This document shows positions 17,576-25,892 of a DNA stretch of 64,000 nucleotides, in pieces. Where the stretch lies: assembly GCF_003143935.1 (NCBI RefSeq), contig NZ_QFRX01000001.1:4196228-4260227 (forward strand), read 5' to 3'. The stretch comes from Streptomyces sp. Act143. Its GTDB lineage: Bacteria; Actinomycetota; Actinomycetes; Streptomycetales; Streptomycetaceae. The notes under the pieces were generated by a model. That model saw only the letters and a list, made by a program, of their open reading frames with translations, ran no database searches and was not told the origin of the DNA. How positions within the stretch are numbered: the first letter of the stretch is position 1; each line of letters starts with the position of its first letter. Made by a program: the position numbers and the translations under genes.

Positions 17576-17810
17576 CGGCGCTCACCTTCTCGGCCTCCCG
17601 GCTGGGGACGGTCACACGGTCGGGCGTCGGCGTCTCGTCGATGGCCTGGTTGTCGCGCTGCCGCCAGGCGAGGAGTTCCTCCCAGACCTCCCGGCCTGGG
17701 CAGCGGGAGCACCAGCCGAACGCCCGGTGCCCTGCGCGGGAGTGGCCGGGCGGGGCGACGTGCAGCTTTGGCTGCTCCACCACCGTCAGCTCGTCAGTTC
17801 CGTCGCTCAC
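17568..17810 (-). CDS. small zinc-binding protein, 80 aa (paralogue of the 124-aa gene)
   Basis: Contains GHRAFGWCSRCPGREVWEEL, closely matching HRVHGFCSLCHGRTVAEEL in the protein encoded at 17994-18368. The two are diverged duplicates of a His/CxxC zinc-binding module followed by an ELxAW helix. Start GTG at 17810, with GGGAGA upstream and GTGA coupling to the gene before. The C-terminal tail is charged. It may bind nucleic acid or act as an assembly factor. Confidence 0.6.
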   Translation of the reverse strand: MSDGTDELTVVEQPKLHVAPPGHSRAGHRAFGWCSRCPGREVWEELLAWRQRDNQAIDETPTPDRVTVPSREAEKVSADG

Positions 17811-18001
17811 TGCTGGTCTCCCTGGGGGGTGTTGGGGCAGGGTTCGAGGCGGGTGAGGTAGAGCGTCGTGGGCCCGCTCGTCGCGATCGGCCCGTCGGGG
17901 CCGTTCAGGGTGAAGCCGAGGACGTCGAGGGGGCGGGCTTCGAGGACCTGGAGGCCCCCGCAGGCCGCGCACAGGGAGAGGTCGCGACGGCACTCAGCCA
18001 C
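17807..18001 (-). CDS. small CxxC protein, 64 aa
   Basis: Starts at GTG 18001, with AGGAGG six bases upstream. Has LSLCAACGGLQVLEARPLDV, a half zinc ribbon, and a C-terminal beta region (TTLYLTRLEPCPNTP). Overlaps the gene before it by 8 nt and the gene after it by 4 nt. Third of four consecutive small cysteine-rich genes between portal and polyprotein. Role unknown. Confidence 0.55.
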   Translation of the reverse strand: MAECRRDLSLCAACGGLQVLEARPLDVLGFTLNGPDGPIATSGPTTLYLTRLEPCPNTPQGDQQ

Positions 18002-18368
18002 TGGTGACCTCCTGGGCCGTCTCGCAGCCGAAGCAGAACGCGAACCGGCCGACCTCATGCACGCCCTGAGGGGTGGTCACGGTGAAACCGGCGTCGAGGA
18101 CGGTGTCGCTGCGCCCGCAGCTGGGGCAGTCGACGGTTCGTGAGTTGACGTCGGCGATGAGAGGGCCGCCACCCTCGTCGTCCTCGTCGTCGCCGTCCGG
18201 CGTGGCCGTCGAGGCGTGCTGGGCGGCTTCGTAGCGGGCCTCCTCGTGGACCTGCCAGGCGGCCAGCTCCTCGGCGACGGTCCGGCCGTGGCAGAGGGAG
18301 CAGAAGCCGTGCACGCGGTGCGAGGGGTTCGAATGGCCGAGGGGGGCCGCCCGCATGAGGTCACCCAC
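17994..18368 (-). CDS. zinc-binding protein with two CxxC sites, 124 aa
   Basis: N-terminal module HGFCSLCHGRTVAEELAAW is shared with the 80-aa paralogue. After an acidic linker (DGDDEDDEGGG) comes a second CPSCG...CFGC zinc ribbon. Start GTG at 18368 overlaps the preceding stop. Looks like a fusion of the paralogous module to an extra ribbon. Part of the portal-to-protease small-gene cluster. Confidence 0.6.
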   Translation of the reverse strand: MGDLMRAAPLGHSNPSHRVHGFCSLCHGRTVAEELAAWQVHEEARYEAAQHASTATPDGDDEDDEGGGPLIADVNSRTVDCPSCGRSDTVLDAGFTVTTPQGVHEVGRFAFCFGCETAQEVTSG

Positions 18369-18549
18369 GGTCGTCCTCCTCGTCGTTGCAGATCTCGCAC
18401 GCCGTCCAGGTGCCGACGACGGACACGCCGCCCGGGGTGAGCATGAGGATGTCGCCGGTGGTGCGCGTCCACGCCTTGCACGTCTTGCACCAGTCCTCGC
18501 GGGCCGGGCCCGGGGTGACGATCACGGTCAGGGGCGCCGGGGAGGCCAT
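18361..18549 (-). CDS. small zinc-ribbon protein, 62 aa
   Basis: Has two Cys pairs, WCKTCKAW and CEICND, separated by a beta hairpin (GGVSVVGTW): a complete minimal zinc ribbon. ATG at 18549 overlaps the portal stop (ATGA), so translation is coupled to portal. Function unknown. Confidence 0.6.
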   Translation of the reverse strand: MASPAPLTVIVTPGPAREDWCKTCKAWTRTTGDILMLTPGGVSVVGTWTACEICNDEEDDRG

Positions 18550-20309
18550 CACGCGGCCACTTCCAGCGAGGCGCAGGAGCCGATGACGGCGGGGACGACC
18601 GCGTACGAGTGGCAGATCCCGGCTGCGATCAGCTCGCGGGCGTAGGAGTCGAGCGAGGCGGTCAGGCAGTCCGAGCTGAGCCCGTACCGCTTGGCGATCT
18701 CCGGGACCCGGTTCCAGGCCCCTTCCAGCAGCCGGTACTGCTCGACCTGGCCGGGCTCGACCTTCAGCTCGGTGTGCAGGGCCGCCGCTTCGATCTCCCG
18801 TGCTCGGGCGCGTTCGCTGCGCGGGCAGATCGGGGTGCGGAGCAGCTTGTCGCCAGCCGAGGACAGGGCGGCCCAGATCAGGCCGTCGGCGGCTGCGACG
18901 AGGCCCTCGCCGAGGGGGCGGCCGGCGGAGGCGGGCAGGGTGTCGGGCTCTTCCTGGGTCTCGTCGACCGGCAGGTCCGGCTTCGCCGGCCCCTGGTCCT
19001 GGCCGTCGCCCGGCTGCTGGTCCTGGCCGTTGTCCTGCTGCTGCTTCTTGCGGGCGGCCTCTTCCTCGGCGGTGGGGGCGTCGGACTCCTCGAAGCCGGT
19101 CTCGCGGCGCAGCGCTGCGGAGCTGATGACGCCACGGTCGAACGCCTGCAGCGCGGTCTCCGACCGGTTGGTGCGCACCCGCAGGTTGGCGGTGTCGTAC
19201 CAGACGAGCCACCTGTGCCAGTCCTCGACCTTCTCGGCCTGGAGCAGCGGGCGCATCCACTGCTGGGTGAGGGCGTGGCAGACGGTCTGGAGCTTGGGCT
19301 CGATGCCCATGCGGATCGCCTCGGAGGTGAGCATCCAGGCGCCCCAGTGGTTCGTGTCGCCCATGCCCAGCAGCAGTTCGGCGGGGATCTCCAATCCGGT
19401 GGCGAACCGCTTGATGGCCTCCTCGCGGAGCTTCAGCGCCAGGTCGTCGAAGTTGCTCTCGAACGTGAGCAGCTTGAAGTCGGAGATGGACTCGGGGGGG
19501 ACCTCCAGCACGATCGGCACCGTGGCCGCTGCGCTCTCGGGCTCGCGGATCGCCGTCTCGGCGATCATCATCAGCAGCTCGATCAGGTCGTCCTCGGCGT
19601 CGCCCTGGCCGGGCCGGGTGGGGAAGCGGACGCCCTTGGGGACGAGGAGGATGCCGCGGCCGGTCAGCCGGGACCGGGCGATGGCCTTCACCGCGGCGTT
19701 CAGCAGGAGGAGTTCCTCCAGCAGGTCGATGCTGGCGCGCACGGGGCTGTCGGCTTCGACGAAGTGCTCGGGGTCCGGCTCCCACACGCGCAGGGCGACC
19801 GGCGAGTCCGGGTCGAGGGTCTCCTCGTCGCCGGCGGGGACCTCGATGTCCTCGCCGTCGATCTCGGCGATGAGCTTGCCGGACTTCTGGGAGACCTCGC
19901 GGGTGGACAGCACCCGCCAGTCGTGGCCGTCTTCGGGGACGTCGGGGCTGAGGACTTCGCTGTTGGGGCGTACGAGGACCCAGCCCTCGCCGGCCACGGT
20001 GAGGTGCTTGCCGAAGGCGGACAGCAGCTTGGACTGCCCGTCGGGTCCACCGGCGATCTGGGCGACGATATCGGCGGCACGGTGGTTGTTCGGGGCGGGC
20101 TCGATCGTGCCGTCGTCGGCGCGACGTCCGGCGTACAGGGTGGCGGCCGCCATGCCGTTGGCTTCGTAGGTGGCGGCGAAGCGGACCTCGGGGACCTGGT
20201 GGTACAGCTGCCAGGCTCGGGTCTGCCATCCCTGGTCGGTGGTCGCCTTGAGCGTGCGGACCTTGCGGTCGACGTAGCGGGAGGCGGCGGCCGTGAGCTG
20301 TCGGGTCAC
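18549..20309 (-). CDS. portal protein, 586 aa
   Basis: SPP1/HK97-type portal pattern: N-terminal helices, then GEGWVLVRPNSEV, a long helical and beta clip region, ATVPIVLEVPPESISDFKLL, and ELLLGMGDTNHWGAWMLTSEAIRM (the nucleotide-like loop region common in actinophage portals), followed by PLLQAEKVEDWHRWLVWYD. The C-terminal tail is Gln/Asp/Pro-rich and then helical. Start GTG at 20309 overlaps the TGA of the DUF1360-like gene. Position between terminase and protease agrees. The portal forms the dodecameric ring through which DNA is packaged. Confidence 0.85.
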   Translation of the reverse strand: MTRQLTAAASRYVDRKVRTLKATTDQGWQTRAWQLYHQVPEVRFAATYEANGMAAATLYAGRRADDGTIEPAPNNHRAADIVAQIAGGPDGQSKLLSAFGKHLTVAGEGWVLVRPNSEVLSPDVPEDGHDWRVLSTREVSQKSGKLIAEIDGEDIEVPAGDEETLDPDSPVALRVWEPDPEHFVEADSPVRASIDLLEELLLLNAAVKAIARSRLTGRGILLVPKGVRFPTRPGQGDAEDDLIELLMMIAETAIREPESAAATVPIVLEVPPESISDFKLLTFESNFDDLALKLREEAIKRFATGLEIPAELLLGMGDTNHWGAWMLTSEAIRMGIEPKLQTVCHALTQQWMRPLLQAEKVEDWHRWLVWYDTANLRVRTNRSETALQAFDRGVISSAALRRETGFEESDAPTAEEEAARKKQQQDNGQDQQPGDGQDQGPAKPDLPVDETQEEPDTLPASAGRPLGEGLVAAADGLIWAALSSAGDKLLRTPICPRSERARAREIEAAALHTELKVEPGQVEQYRLLEGAWNRVPEIAKRYGLSSDCLTASLDSYARELIAAGICHSYAVVPAVIGSCASLEVAA

Positions 20310-20647
20310 TTGCCCACCTCGCCGAGGGTGTCGTCGACGCGGTTGAGGAGGACGGCCGCGCCGGCGACCGCGAACCATTCGATGCCGTGGATCAGGAGCG
20401 GGGCGTCGTCGAAGCGGCCGGTGACGAGGAGGTAGGTGGCGAGGAGGGCGCCGGAGATCCACCAGCCCATGCAGTACGGGCAGGAGATCAGCGTGACTGC
20501 GGCGCTGCGTACGGGGCTGTGGGTCTTTCGGCTGTGCCAGTCGAAGACGACCGCTCGGGCGGGATCGAGGATCGTGTCATGAACAGCCAGCTGGGTTGCT
20601 CGATAGCCAGCGGCGGCGAGGACGAGGAGTGCCGGGATGCTGATCAT
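20306..20647 (-). CDS. DUF1360-like membrane protein, 113 aa
   Basis: Hydrophobic N-terminal segment (IPALLVLAAAGYRATQLAVHD), the signature LISCPYCMGWWISG, and a second hydrophobic segment ending in VLLNRVDD. This is the DUF1360 pattern (SCPxCxGxW) seen in Bacillus sporulation proteins and in actinophage genes next to portal. Likely two to three membrane helices. First gene of the portal operon, with a TATAGT -10 box about 40 nt upstream. Confidence 0.75.
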   Translation of the reverse strand: MISIPALLVLAAAGYRATQLAVHDTILDPARAVVFDWHSRKTHSPVRSAAVTLISCPYCMGWWISGALLATYLLVTGRFDDAPLLIHGIEWFAVAGAAVLLNRVDDTLGEVGK

Positions 20648-20685
20648 GTCCGCCCCTTGCTGAGGATCTTCCGGTTGCGGCGGGC

Positions 20686-20691
20686 ACTATA
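20686..20691 (-). promoter_or_regulatory. -10 box of the portal operon promoter
   Basis: TATAGT on the minus strand (20691 to 20686), 39 nt before the DUF1360-like start. No good -35 is seen at the right distance, so the promoter may need an activator. Confidence 0.4.
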
Positions 20692-20794
20692 GGTCATTCC
20701 AGACACAAGGTGCTTTCGTAACTGATCGCGCTACGACCGGAATTGATCTCCTTGGGGCGTCAACGCACCATATGCCAGGTCTGCTACAGTCCGC

Positions 20795-20947
20795 GGCGCA
20801 CGCCCTGAGCAAGCGTGCGCCGGGAGAACGGCACCGGCGGTCACGCCGCTACAGCGTCCGGACGGCGGGGGTGCGATCCCCTGGCCGCCGGTGCCACCAC
20901 TCCCGGGCTGCTTTCCCGGGCCCCCGTAACCCCGAGCACGGGGGCCC
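20795..20947 (+). ncRNA. multi-hairpin structured RNA candidate with tRNA-like portion
   Basis: Four hairpins in 153 bases: 9-bp stem 20795-20803/20813-20821; an 11-bp stem 20830-20840/20885-20895 enclosing two smaller hairpins, with TGCGATC in a T-arm-like loop and ACCA directly after the stem; a 6-bp stem 20902-20907/20915-20920; and a 10-bp stem 20918-20927/20938-20947 that overlaps it. The inner portion does not fold as a normal cloverleaf, so this is not called a tRNA. No protein frame is convincing here. The rest of the 387-nt gap (20648-21034) holds only the portal promoter. Confidence 0.45.
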
Positions 20948-21034
20948 GGATGCAGGCCCGCAGATCCCCGCCGGTGGACGGCCGCCCTGACGCCCCGTCT
21001 ACTGGCGGGCCCGCGACACAGGACGGTCGATGCC

Positions 21035-21226
21035 ATGGCCTGCAAGTCCCCTGACTGCGAGCGGTGCCGGCCGCACGGCATGGCCGAATGGGGCCTGGTG
21101 CTGGCCTGGCAGATGCGCGACGCAGACGACGAGGGAATCGGCGGCATGAAACGGGACTGCCCGCACGGCGGCCGCTCCCCGTTCAACTGGTGGTACGAGG
21201 CCCGCCGCCGCCTGACGGGCCGGTAG
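21035..21226 (+). CDS. small Cys/His-rich protein, 63 aa
   Basis: MACKSPDCERCRPHGMAEWGL has a CxxxxCxxC cluster, and a second Cys-His pair follows (DCPHGG), so it probably binds one zinc. Aromatic C-terminus (FNWWYEARRRL). GGACGG lies nine bases before the ATG. Downstream of the structured RNA on the same strand, so the two may share a transcript. Function unknown. Confidence 0.5.
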   Translation: MACKSPDCERCRPHGMAEWGLVLAWQMRDADDEGIGGMKRDCPHGGRSPFNWWYEARRRLTGR

Positions 21227-21230
21227 CCGG

Positions 21231-21497
21231 TCAGAACATGGCCAGCGTCCCCAGCGACCCCACCGGCTCCTCACCGGCCGGCTCGTCCTCAGCCTCTACG
21301 AACTCCAGCTGCGCGCCGGGCCCCGGCAGGTCCACGATCGCCAGCGAGCCCGCACACGACACGAGGGCGTCACCGAACAGCTCGGGCCGCTCCGTCGGGT
21401 CATGCCGCCACAGCCGGCCCTTGCTGGGCCGTCCAGCCACTATCCCGGCCGCGATGGACCGCTGGCAGAACTCGCACTCAACTCGGGGCATCTTCAC
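21231..21497 (-). CDS. hypothetical protein, 88 aa
   Basis: Starts at GTG 21497 (or ATG 21491). Neither has a good ribosome binding site, so it may be leaderless. CEFCQRS near the N-terminus is a half zinc site. The C-terminal half is acidic and ends GTLAMF. Convergent with the 63-aa gene, with 4 nt between stops. No family recognised. Confidence 0.45.
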   Translation of the reverse strand: MKMPRVECEFCQRSIAAGIVAGRPSKGRLWRHDPTERPELFGDALVSCAGSLAIVDLPGPGAQLEFVEAEDEPAGEEPVGSLGTLAMF

Positions 21498-21512
21498 GCA
21501 AACCAGTGTGCC

Positions 21513-21548
21513 GATGCCCGGTCTGCCACGTACAGCAGACCGGGCATC
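21513..21548. terminator. perfect 14-bp inverted repeat
   Basis: Arms 21513-21526 and 21535-21548 with an 8-nt loop, 36 nt past the stop of the two-helix membrane protein. Likely its terminator. It also lies 16 nt upstream of the 88-aa start, so an operator role is possible. Confidence 0.6.
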
Positions 21549-21583
21549 AGGTCACCAGGCGGGCGATGCTTCTGGATGCCCTG

Positions 21584-22360
21584 TCACCTCGTGTGGGCTT
21601 CCAGCGCCTTTGCCGCCTGGCACAGCGCATTGAGGTCACGGAGGAAGTACCGCATAGCGGTAGCACTCTCCTGGTCGCGATTCGCTTTCCAGGGGCTGCG
21701 GCCGTCTCTCAGCAGCTGCCCGACGGCCTGGTGGGCGGCGACGTCCGTGGCTTTGTCGATCCAGTCGTCGGCTACCGCGGCCCTCACGTTGTCCAGCCTC
21801 GTCCAACTCCTTTCCACCTCCGTCCGCCACCGCCCCATGTGGTCAGTTTCGTTACTTTGCCTACGAAACGATGACCACCTGGTGCGAGGTTGTCCCCCAG
21901 GAGCCGGGAGCAGTTCGTCGAAGGCGGCGAGCAGGGAGAGCTCGCGGTCTTCTCGGCTCTGGTCGTCGCCGCGGACCGCGCGGATAGCGATGGACTCGTT
22001 GAGCAGAGCGCGCACCTTGCCTGACACCTCGTCCAGGGTGAGGCCGTTGAAGACTTCCAGCAGGCTCGCCACGAAGAGGGAGGCCCGCGCACGCGCCTGC
22101 TCGGTCTCTCGGTGCTCTTCCTGCTTCCTCGTCAGGTAGTCCAGTCCTACGAGCGCGAAAGGGATACCGAAGCAGACACCGGTGAAGCCGGAGAAGATAT
22201 TCAGGAAGTAGTTGTGGCGCGACCACCAAGCGATTGAGTCGAGCCACAGGCCAAGGGCAAAGAGGGCGACTCCCGTTGGAATGCCAGCGCCGATGACGAT
22301 GCGCGTCGTCAGAGGTCGACGTCTCGACCTGGCGGGTGCCTGCGTGTTGGTTTGCGGCAC
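21584..22360 (-). CDS. two-helix membrane protein with cytoplasmic helical domain, 258 aa
   Basis: Basic N-terminus (RSRRRPLTTR), two membrane segments (IVIGAGIPTGVALFALGLWL and NIFSGFTGVCFGIPFALVGL), then an all-helical soluble part with LLAAFDELLPAP and YFLRDLNALCQAAKALEAH. Start GTG at 22360 behind GGGGAG. Neighbours are a plus-strand DNA ligase and small zinc proteins, i.e. a moron island within the structural block. A membrane helix pair with a helical sensor-like domain is reminiscent of exclusion or defence effectors, but no family is recognised. Confidence 0.55.
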   Translation of the reverse strand: MPQTNTQAPARSRRRPLTTRIVIGAGIPTGVALFALGLWLDSIAWWSRHNYFLNIFSGFTGVCFGIPFALVGLDYLTRKQEEHRETEQARARASLFVASLLEVFNGLTLDEVSGKVRALLNESIAIRAVRGDDQSREDRELSLLAAFDELLPAPGGQPRTRWSSFRRQSNETDHMGRWRTEVERSWTRLDNVRAAVADDWIDKATDVAAHQAVGQLLRDGRSPWKANRDQESATAMRYFLRDLNALCQAAKALEAHTR

Positions 22361-22498
22361 GATCTCCCCTAACTCGTCTGCAGTAGCGGGACGTTAGCGC
22401 ACAGTCCCGCAGCTGGGCGCGCCTACGCCGTTCAGACCGCGTCTCGGGCCGCTGGAACCGACGCGCGCAGTGACGTCGCACCGGTTAAAGATGATCAA

Positions 22499-23485
22499 GT
22501 GACGCTGTCTCCTCCCATCGAGCCGATGCTGGCCGAAGCGCGGCGCGAGCTGCCGTCGGGCAGGGCGCTGCCCGGGCGCCTGGTCGCCGAGCAGAAGCCG
22601 GACGGCTACCGCGCCGTGCTCTTCGCCCACACCGGCAAGGTCATGCTCCACTCACGCAACGGCGCGGACCTGACGCCCGCGTTCCCGGAGATCGCCGCCG
22701 CGGCCTCCGCGCTCGAGGAGGACCTCGTCCTCGACGGCGAGCTCGTCGTGCCGCACGAGGGACGGCTGCACTTCGGCCAGCTCCAGAACCGGGCCCGCCG
22801 CCGTGGCCGGGGCGCGGTGGCGGCCGCCGCCGAGCACCCCGCCTACCTCATCGTCTTCGACGTCCTGGAGGCCGACGGGGTCGAGCTGCTGGACCGCCCG
22901 TACCGGGAGCGCCGCGCCCGGCTTGAGGACCTCTTCGCCCGCGAGGTGCTGGGCGGGCCGTTCACCCTGTGCCCGGCGACCACGGACCGAGCAACCATGC
23001 TCGACTGGCTCGATCCGGCGTGGGGCGCGGCCGGGATCGAGGGCGTCGTCTGCAAGGGCAGCGAGCAAAAGTACCTGCCCGGCAAGCGGGCGTGGATCAA
23101 GGTCCGGTCGCGCGTGACGGCCGAGGGAGTGATCGGCGGCGTCACCGGCACCCTCGCGTCACCGGCTTCACTGCTGCTCGCCCGGTACGACCACGCGGGC
23201 CGGCTGCGGCTGGTCGCCCGTTCCACTCCCCTGCCGACCGCTGTACGGCGAGACCTCGCCGGACGCCTCCACCCTGCCGGACCCGATCATCCTTGGCACG
23301 GGCGGCGCTTCTCGGCCGGCTGGGGCACTCGCGGCGAGCTTCAGTACCACCCCGTCGCCCCGGACCTCGTCGCCGAGTTCCTGGCCGACACGTCAGTGGA
23401 CGAGGGGATCTACCGCCATCCAGTCCGGTTCCTGCGACTGCGCGACGATCTGAGCCCCGAAGACGTGACCACCACCAGCGGATAG
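22499..23485 (+). CDS. ATP-dependent DNA ligase (LigD/LigC-like), 328 aa
   Basis: Motif I KPDG with the adenylated Lys at residue 33 (EQKPDGYRAVLF), motif III-like LDGELVVPHEG, motif IV EGVVCKG, and motif V KYLPGKRAWIKVRSR. The remainder is an OB-fold-like region (GVTGTLASPASLLLARYD). Seals nicks using ATP. Length fits the single-enzyme NHEJ/repair-type ligases common in Streptomyces. GTG at 22499 lacks a clear ribosome binding site. ATG at 22526 is an alternative. It is the only large plus-strand gene in the assembly block and faces away from its minus-strand neighbour, so it has its own promoter. Could help circularise or repair injected DNA. Confidence 0.8.
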   Translation: MTLSPPIEPMLAEARRELPSGRALPGRLVAEQKPDGYRAVLFAHTGKVMLHSRNGADLTPAFPEIAAAASALEEDLVLDGELVVPHEGRLHFGQLQNRARRRGRGAVAAAAEHPAYLIVFDVLEADGVELLDRPYRERRARLEDLFAREVLGGPFTLCPATTDRATMLDWLDPAWGAAGIEGVVCKGSEQKYLPGKRAWIKVRSRVTAEGVIGGVTGTLASPASLLLARYDHAGRLRLVARSTPLPTAVRRDLAGRLHPAGPDHPWHGRRFSAGWGTRGELQYHPVAPDLVAEFLADTSVDEGIYRHPVRFLRLRDDLSPEDVTTTSG

Positions 23486-23554
23486 GTCGACCACCCTTCT
23501 TGTACGCGTAGAGCAGGCCGACGCGCGCACCTGCATCTGCGGATGACAGGCGTC

Positions 23555-25144
23555 TCACTTGCCGATCCTCCGCCCGTACGAGGACGCCGGCCCTGTCGGC
23601 GACACACCCCGCCCGAGCCCGCCGCGCGGCGCCGTCGGCAGCGGGGCGTGGACGATCGCACCCTTGTTGGCCTCCGGGATCAGGCCGTACACCAGGACAC
23701 AGGAGGCGTCGATCCGGCCCGGCGAGTCGGCATCGGTGGGCTGCCACGTCGCCCACTCGTTCTCCAGGTCGGGGAACGCTCCGCGCAGCCGCACCCGGTC
23801 CTCGACCATCTGCTGCGCGATCGGCTCCGCCCTCAAGAGCTTGCCCTGCTTGGCGCTGACCGCGTCGATCATCGGCTTGAGCCGGTCCTTCGGGATGGCG
23901 CCCTCCTCCTGGAGCGCCTTCCACGCCGTGTCGATGGCGAGCGTGCACATGTCGCGGCCGTAGTTCCACTCGACGTAGATCACGGCCGCGTTCGTCTCGT
24001 ACGCCAGCAGGCACGCGGTACGGGACCACTCCGCCGACGACATGGCTTTCGTCCGGTCGTGCGTGATCCAGACCCGGTTGTCCGCGCCGAGGAAACCGCC
24101 GATGACGCCCGCGGTGTCCCGGCCGCCACCCGACGGGTCGATCGAGACGGCGATCTTCTGCGGCTCCACCACGGTGACGCCGTCGCGGATCGTGCGCAGC
24201 AAGTCCCGGGAGACGAGCGCGCCCTCGGACGGCTGCGGATCGCCCTGCGACAGGGCGTGCCAGTCCCGCACGGTCGACGTCCGCTTGACGTCGTCCCACC
24301 AGGCGATCAGCTTGCGCCGGTTCTTCGTCGGGATCTTCGGGTGCGGCAGCGGGTCACCGTCACGCCGGCCGAGCGGGTCAGGGCCGAACTTGGTGGGGTT
24401 GGCGATGGCCGGGAGGTGGACGACCTTCCACCGGCCGCCCTCCTCCAAGCGCCCGTCCTCCTCCAGCCGACGCCCGGCGAAGTCGTCCGGATGCCACCGG
24501 GTCTGGATGGCGACCACGGCGTTGCGGTCCGGCTGGAGCCGCTTGAGCGCAGCCGACGACCACCAGTCGTGAACCTTCTCGCGCATCTTCCGCGACTCGG
24601 CCTCCGCACGGTCCTTGTGCGGGTCATCGACCACGAGCAGGTTGACCGAGAAGCCGGTGAGGCCTGCCCCCAGGCTGACGGAGCGGACGCCGCCGCCCTG
24701 GTTCGTGTCGTAGTCCTGCGCGGCCTCCGACCCGGGCAGCAGCGACAGCCCGTACTCGCCGCCGTACTCGCCGATGTACTGCCGGATCGTCTTGCCTCGC
24801 CGCAGCGCCAGGTCATCGGAGTACGAGGTGACCGCAACACGGTCCTCGCCGTGCAGGCACAGCCACCAGAACGGAAACCACTCAGCCGTCGTGGTCGACT
24901 TCCCCACCTGGGCCGGGGTGATGACCAGGAGCCGGTCGTAGTCACCGCGCTCCAGGCCCACCAGCGCATCGCTGATCACCTTCAGGTGCGGCCGCATCCG
25001 GTAGCCCGGGTCCAGCCCGCGCGCGAGCGTCGCCGGGTCCCGCAGCAGATCCTTCGCAGCCGCGAGCTTGGCAGCCTGGAGCCGCCGGAACACCTCCGCG
25101 TCGTCGAGGTGGCCCAGCTCTCCGAAGGCAGGCGTGACGGTCAC
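23555..25144 (-). CDS. terL: terminase large subunit, 529 aa
   Basis: N-terminal ATPase with Walker A TPAQVGKST and Walker B LLVVDDPHK, followed by coupling motif-like VVAIQTRWHPDD. C-terminal RNase H-like nuclease with first acid in VSIDPSGGGRDT, central YVEWNYG, and a late Asp in DSPGRIDASCVL. It cuts concatemers and pumps DNA into the prohead. Full length for the family. GTG at 25144 overlaps the small-subunit stop (GTGA). Gene order terS-terL and then portal on the same strand is standard, apart from the moron island in between. Confidence 0.92.
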   Translation of the reverse strand: MTVTPAFGELGHLDDAEVFRRLQAAKLAAAKDLLRDPATLARGLDPGYRMRPHLKVISDALVGLERGDYDRLLVITPAQVGKSTTTAEWFPFWWLCLHGEDRVAVTSYSDDLALRRGKTIRQYIGEYGGEYGLSLLPGSEAAQDYDTNQGGGVRSVSLGAGLTGFSVNLLVVDDPHKDRAEAESRKMREKVHDWWSSAALKRLQPDRNAVVAIQTRWHPDDFAGRRLEEDGRLEEGGRWKVVHLPAIANPTKFGPDPLGRRDGDPLPHPKIPTKNRRKLIAWWDDVKRTSTVRDWHALSQGDPQPSEGALVSRDLLRTIRDGVTVVEPQKIAVSIDPSGGGRDTAGVIGGFLGADNRVWITHDRTKAMSSAEWSRTACLLAYETNAAVIYVEWNYGRDMCTLAIDTAWKALQEEGAIPKDRLKPMIDAVSAKQGKLLRAEPIAQQMVEDRVRLRGAFPDLENEWATWQPTDADSPGRIDASCVLVYGLIPEANKGAIVHAPLPTAPRGGLGRGVSPTGPASSYGRRIGK

Positions 25145-25812
25145 TCGTCACCGTCGTGCTCGTCGCCGGCCGGGTCGGGCTCGTCCTCCTGGTCCTCGCC
25201 GTCGAGCGGGTAGCTCTCCTCGCCATCGTCCTCGTCGTCGCTGCCGTCGGTGGCCTGCGCGCGGCGGGCGACGGTCGCCGCCAGCTCGGCGAGGCGTACG
25301 CGCCGCTGCTCCGGGGGCAGGCCGGCGAACTCCTCGATCTGCACGCTGAGCGGGTCGCCTCCGGGGCCGGTGACCGCGATCGTGGCGGTCGGATCGCCGA
25401 GGAGGGTGCGGCGCCACTTCATCGTCGTGTCCACGAAGCGGGTGAACTCGGCAAGCGTCATGTCGGGGGCCAGCTGCTGCACGCGGGGCAGCGCCTGGCC
25501 GATCATGCCGGTCATGATCCGGAGCACGCGGACGTCTTCGCGGGCTGCTCGTCGGCGCTCCTCTTCCATCTCGGCGGCGTATTGGCGGGAGAGGTGGGCG
25601 TCCCAGGCGGCGACGCGTTCCTGCCAGCGGAAGCGGGTCGCGGTGACCTGGGCGCTGCGGTGGGTCCAGTTCAAGACCTCTGCAACGGCGCTCAGTGAGC
25701 GTGCAATGCCTTGGTCGCGGAATGTGAGGAACTGGCCATGCCTCTTAGCGGTTTCTCCGGACTGTCGCTCCCAGGGGTCCAGGGAGGGGTCGAGGGTGAT
25801 GCGGTCGCTCAT
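25141..25812 (-). CDS. terS: terminase small subunit, 223 aa
   Basis: N-terminal winged-helix-like DNA-binding region (FRDQGIARSLSAVAEVLNWT, RWQERVAAWDAHL) typical of actinophage small terminases. A long central helix follows (AEMEEERRRAAREDVRVLRI), then an acidic C-terminal tail. Directly upstream of and coupled to terL. Start ATG at 25812; GTG at 25821 (VTNMSD) is an alternative. Recognises the packaging site and recruits TerL. Confidence 0.8.
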   Translation of the reverse strand: MSDRITLDPSLDPWERQSGETAKRHGQFLTFRDQGIARSLSAVAEVLNWTHRSAQVTATRFRWQERVAAWDAHLSRQYAAEMEEERRRAAREDVRVLRIMTGMIGQALPRVQQLAPDMTLAEFTRFVDTTMKWRRTLLGDPTATIAVTGPGGDPLSVQIEEFAGLPPEQRRVRLAELAATVARRAQATDGSDDEDDGEESYPLDGEDQEDEPDPAGDEHDGDE

Positions 25813-25841
25813 GTTGGTCACGATCCCTGGGGGTGTGGAGG

Positions 25842-25874
25842 CCCGTAGAGGGGACGCGTGTGCCCCTCTACGGG
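25842..25874 (-). terminator. 12-bp hairpin between ParB-like gene and terS
   Basis: Arms 25842-25853 and 25863-25874, 9-nt loop, in the 80-nt gap. Separates early-type ParB-like transcription from packaging genes, or tunes read-through into them. Confidence 0.65.
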
Positions 25875-25892
25875 TCTGGTGACGTGCGGGGC

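Noticed and set aside
20830..20899. tRNA reading of the 70-nt segment ending ACCA
   Set aside because: Acceptor ends pair and a CCA follows, but no D arm or anticodon arm of normal size can be drawn, so it is reported only as structured RNA.
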